A stretch of 9,048 bases of DNA, from positions 1-9,048 of the forward strand of contig JAUIHC010000100.1 in assembly GCA_030432455.1 (NCBI GenBank), in the 5' to 3' direction. The DNA comes from Phycisphaerae bacterium. Its GTDB lineage: Bacteria > Planctomycetota > Phycisphaerae > Phycisphaerales > SM1A02. The notes under the pieces were generated by a model. The model ran no database searches and was not told the origin of the DNA. It saw only the letters and a list, made by a program, of their open reading frames with translations. How positions within the stretch are numbered: position 1 is the first letter of the stretch; each line of letters begins with the position of its first letter. This document shows, piece after piece, positions 6,857 through 9,048 of the stretch. A program made the position numbers and the translations under genes.

Positions 6857-9048
6857 GTGATCGACGACCACCCCGATCGCCGTCGGGATCTCATCCGGCG
6901 ACTCGCATCCGTTCGATGGCTCCTGGCGCCCGTGGTGGCGGTGACGGTGCGGATCGCCGCCGGACAGGTGCCCGACACCGCGCCCGTGGCCCTCGACGAC
7001 TCCCCGGTCGCCGACCGGCTGCTCGCCGAGATCGACGCGCAGGCGGGGGACAATCCCCGCCGCGCCGCCGATCTGCTGGCCGATCTCCTCGACGAGTACG
7101 CCGACCGCGTGGTTCCGGTCGCAGGGCGGCCCGATGTCTTCCGGGCGGTCCGGTCCGCGGCGCTGGAAGTCCTCACGCGGGATCCAGGCGTGCGGGCGGC
7201 GTGGCAGGACCGCAGCGACGCCGAGGCCGCGGAGCTGCTGGAGACGGCGGGGGCGGCGGTGACGCTGGATCGTCGGCCGATGACGGCCGCCGGTCTGGAG
7301 GCCGCGCTTCGGCGGGCGCAGCGATCGATCGAGACGGGTTCGCCGGGAGCGGGCCTGCGACTGCTCGAATCCATCGAGTCGTGGCCGGGAGCGACCTCGC
7401 CGCCATCGACCCGTCGGCGGGAGGTGCTTGCGGCGACCGCGTGGATCGCGATCGCGCGGGCGGAGGAGACCTCGTTCTCCCGCGATCGCCGCGACGAGGC
7501 GATCGCCGCGGTGCGACGACGGGACCCCGTCGTCGCGGACCGTCTCTCGGCCTGGGCGGAGGCGGGCGATGCGGACGCGGCGGACCCGGTGGACGCCGTC
7601 GATCCGGCGGATCGCGAGTGGACGGTGCTCTGGGAGGCACCGCTGGAGGAATCGCTGCATCGTCGTCGGACCGTCGATCCGACCACCGGACGCGTCCTGC
7701 ACTCCAACCCCGAGGCGGTGCAGCGGTCCGGGATGTTCCTGACCTCGGTTCCGGTGGTCGTGGACGATCTGGTGATCGTGAACGAGGGACATCTGCTGGA
7801 GGGAGTCGATCGGTACACCGGCCGACTGCGGTGGTATCGCGACCTCGGCTCGCGGCAGATGTTCGGGGGATCCGGACGGCCCGGCGATCTCGGGGAGATC
7901 GTGGTGGACGACGGCGACGCCTGCACGATCCTCGGGCACGCCTTCGGCGATCGCCGCGGCGACGAGCGGACCATTCTCCGATTCGACCCGGCCACCGGTC
8001 GGGAACGCTGGTCGGTGAGACCCGATCGGATCCCCGACCAGCCGCTGCTCGAGGACGCCCAGCCGACCGGGGCGCCGCTCATCCTCGGGGATCTCGTGGC
8101 GGTGCCGCTGCGAAAGGTGACGCCGCAGCTGGAGACCATCGATCTGGTGCTGGCCCTCGATCGCACCGATGGCGCGGTCCGCTGGGTCCGTTCGATCGCA
8201 TCCAGCGGCAGCATGCGGACCAGCGCCGCGCGACCGGTCTCGCGGCTCGCCGAGATCGACGGCGATGTGCTGATCGCCTCGGCCGCGGGCGCGACGGCGC
8301 GACTCGACGGACGAACCGGGTCGGTGGTCTGGATGAGGCGTGAGGACGTGCCGCTCCGCGGTCTCAGCCGACTCGTCGAGGCGTGGCAGATCGCCGCTCC
8401 GGTCGTGCTCGACCGGGGCGTGGCGACGCTCGACGCCTCGCGAACGCACTGGCAGCTGCTCGATCCCGAGACTGGTGAGCTGCTCGATCGCCATCCGATC
8501 GGAGTCGGGACGGTCGCGGGGGATGCCGCCTGGCTCGAGGTCGTGCCCGGCGTTCTTCCGGACGGCCGCGATCTGCTGCTGCTGATCGGTTCCGACGTCG
8601 TGGCGATCGATCCATCCTCGCCCGAGACGCCGGTCTGGTCGTTGCAGTCGGCCGCCCGGGAGGCGGGCGTGGCACTCGGCCCCGTGGACGCCCGCGGCGT
8701 CCGCGGGCGGGTGGTCGCGAATGGGCGGTCGGTGCTCGTGCCGGTCGTGGACGCGGTGCTGTCGATCGATCCCTCGACCGGGCGGGCCTCCCGACTCTTC
8801 GAGATCGACGGTCCGGTGAATCCCGTGCTCGCCGACGATGCGATCCATGTGGTCGGCGCAGAGTCGCTGGCGACGGTGATGCCGGTCCTGGACGCGGTGG
8901 CCACGCTGGAGCGACGGATCCGCGAGTCGCCCGACGCGGTGCCGCAGGCGATGGCGCTGCTGGAGCTGGCCGCCCGCATCGGACGGCCGGATCTGCAGCG
9001 GCTCGCGGCCCGCGCGGCCGTGGACGGTCTCGCCGGTCCCGATGGCGA
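6857..9048 (+). CDS. Exported PQQ-type beta-propeller protein (3' end outside window)
   Basis: A frame from GTG at 6857 stays open to the window end (730 complete codons). GAGG 8 nt upstream supports this start. The N-terminus is basic (RRRDLIRR, residues 8-15) with a hydrophobic stretch at 21-35, consistent with export or anchoring. The RRDLIR string resembles a twin-arginine motif, but Arg32 interrupts the core. Residues 40-235 look alpha-helical. An acidic linker (238-253) leads into propeller blades with the repeated D-x-x-T-G-x-x-x-W pattern: DRYTGRLRW (318), DPATGRERW (377), DRTDGAVRW (435), DGRTGSVVW (484), then weaker blades at 536, 585 and 638. Helices resume after about 675. Such blades bind PQQ in dehydrogenases, but in proteins of this type they are often structural, and no catalytic residue is recognisable. 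It is divergent from the pilus block and may be unrelated to it. Confidence 0.85.
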   Translation, partial: MIDDHPDRRRDLIRRLASVRWLLAPVVAVTVRIAAGQVPDTAPVALDDSPVADRLLAEIDAQAGDNPRRAADLLADLLDEYADRVVPVAGRPDVFRAVRSAALEVLTRDPGVRAAWQDRSDAEAAELLETAGAAVTLDRRPMTAAGLEAALRRAQRSIETGSPGAGLRLLESIESWPGATSPPSTRRREVLAATAWIAIARAEETSFSRDRRDEAIAAVRRRDPVVADRLSAWAEAGDADAADPVDAVDPADREWTVLWEAPLEESLHRRRTVDPTTGRVLHSNPEAVQRSGMFLTSVPVVVDDLVIVNEGHLLEGVDRYTGRLRWYRDLGSRQMFGGSGRPGDLGEIVVDDGDACTILGHAFGDRRGDERTILRFDPATGRERWSVRPDRIPDQPLLEDAQPTGAPLILGDLVAVPLRKVTPQLETIDLVLALDRTDGAVRWVRSIASSGSMRTSAARPVSRLAEIDGDVLIASAAGATARLDGRTGSVVWMRREDVPLRGLSRLVEAWQIAAPVVLDRGVATLDASRTHWQLLDPETGELLDRHPIGVGTVAGDAAWLEVVPGVLPDGRDLLLLIGSDVVAIDPSSPETPVWSLQSAAREAGVALGPVDARGVRGRVVANGRSVLVPVVDAVLSIDPSTGRASRLFEIDGPVNPVLADDAIHVVGAESLATVMPVLDAVATLERRIRESPDAVPQAMALLELAARIGRPDLQRLAARAAVDGLAGPDG

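Noticed and set aside
6878..6901. Twin-arginine export motif (RRDLIR) in the beta-propeller protein
   Set aside because: The motif is close to RRxFLK, but Arg32 breaks the hydrophobic core and no clear cleavage site follows, so I do not call a Tat signal.
5722..8979. Minus-strand open frames of 1085 and 793 codons opposite the beta-propeller gene
   Set aside because: Their translations are Ser/Arg-rich or His/Arg-rich and patternless, whereas the plus strand shows regular propeller blades.

Overview
This window is visibly GC-rich, and its genes strongly prefer G or C at third codon positions. The combination of a type IV pilus gene set with an outsized PilX-like minor pilin, a lipoprotein with an LEA14/WHy-type fold, and a helical-plus-PQQ-type beta-propeller protein suggests a planctomycete, most likely of the Phycisphaerae. 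That assignment is inferred from protein architecture and base composition only; there is no rRNA or other phylogenetic marker here.

Layout: positions 1-121 (+) hold the last 39 codons of an unidentified gene. It converges on a minus-strand block that runs from about 6761 down to 169. In the direction of transcription the block holds a small lipoprotein (6761-6204), pilT (6113-5058), pilC/gspF (5038-3818), a PilV/GspI-like prepilin (3784-3230), an 815-residue PilX/GspK-like protein (3233-786) and a PilW/GspJ-like prepilin (789-169). From pilT onwards the genes are 19 bp apart, 33 bp apart, or joined by two 4-base ATGA stop/start overlaps, so they very likely form one operon. A divergent gene on the plus strand (6857 to beyond the window end) encodes an exported PQQ-type beta-propeller protein.

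How the genes fit together: PilT is the hexameric retraction ATPase and PilC the inner-membrane platform protein it acts on. The three downstream prepilin-class proteins match the set of minor pilins (PilV/W/X, or GspI/J/K in type II secretion) that primes assembly and caps the fibre tip. No extension ATPase (PilB/GspE), major pilin, prepilin peptidase or secretin is present, so the rest of the machine must be encoded elsewhere.

The most unusual element is the PilX-like protein. It is about four times the usual PilX length and carries a cluster of Asp-rich EF-hand/dockerin-like calcium loops followed by a region with beta-helix-like repeats. It looks like a large tip-displayed, calcium-dependent module fused to a minor-pilin stem. 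Smaller points of interest are a pair of competing inverted repeats in front of pilT, a probable leaderless promoter for the lipoprotein, and an excess of the octamer GCGATCGC. I saw no tRNA, rRNA, CRISPR array, insertion sequence or prophage gene.
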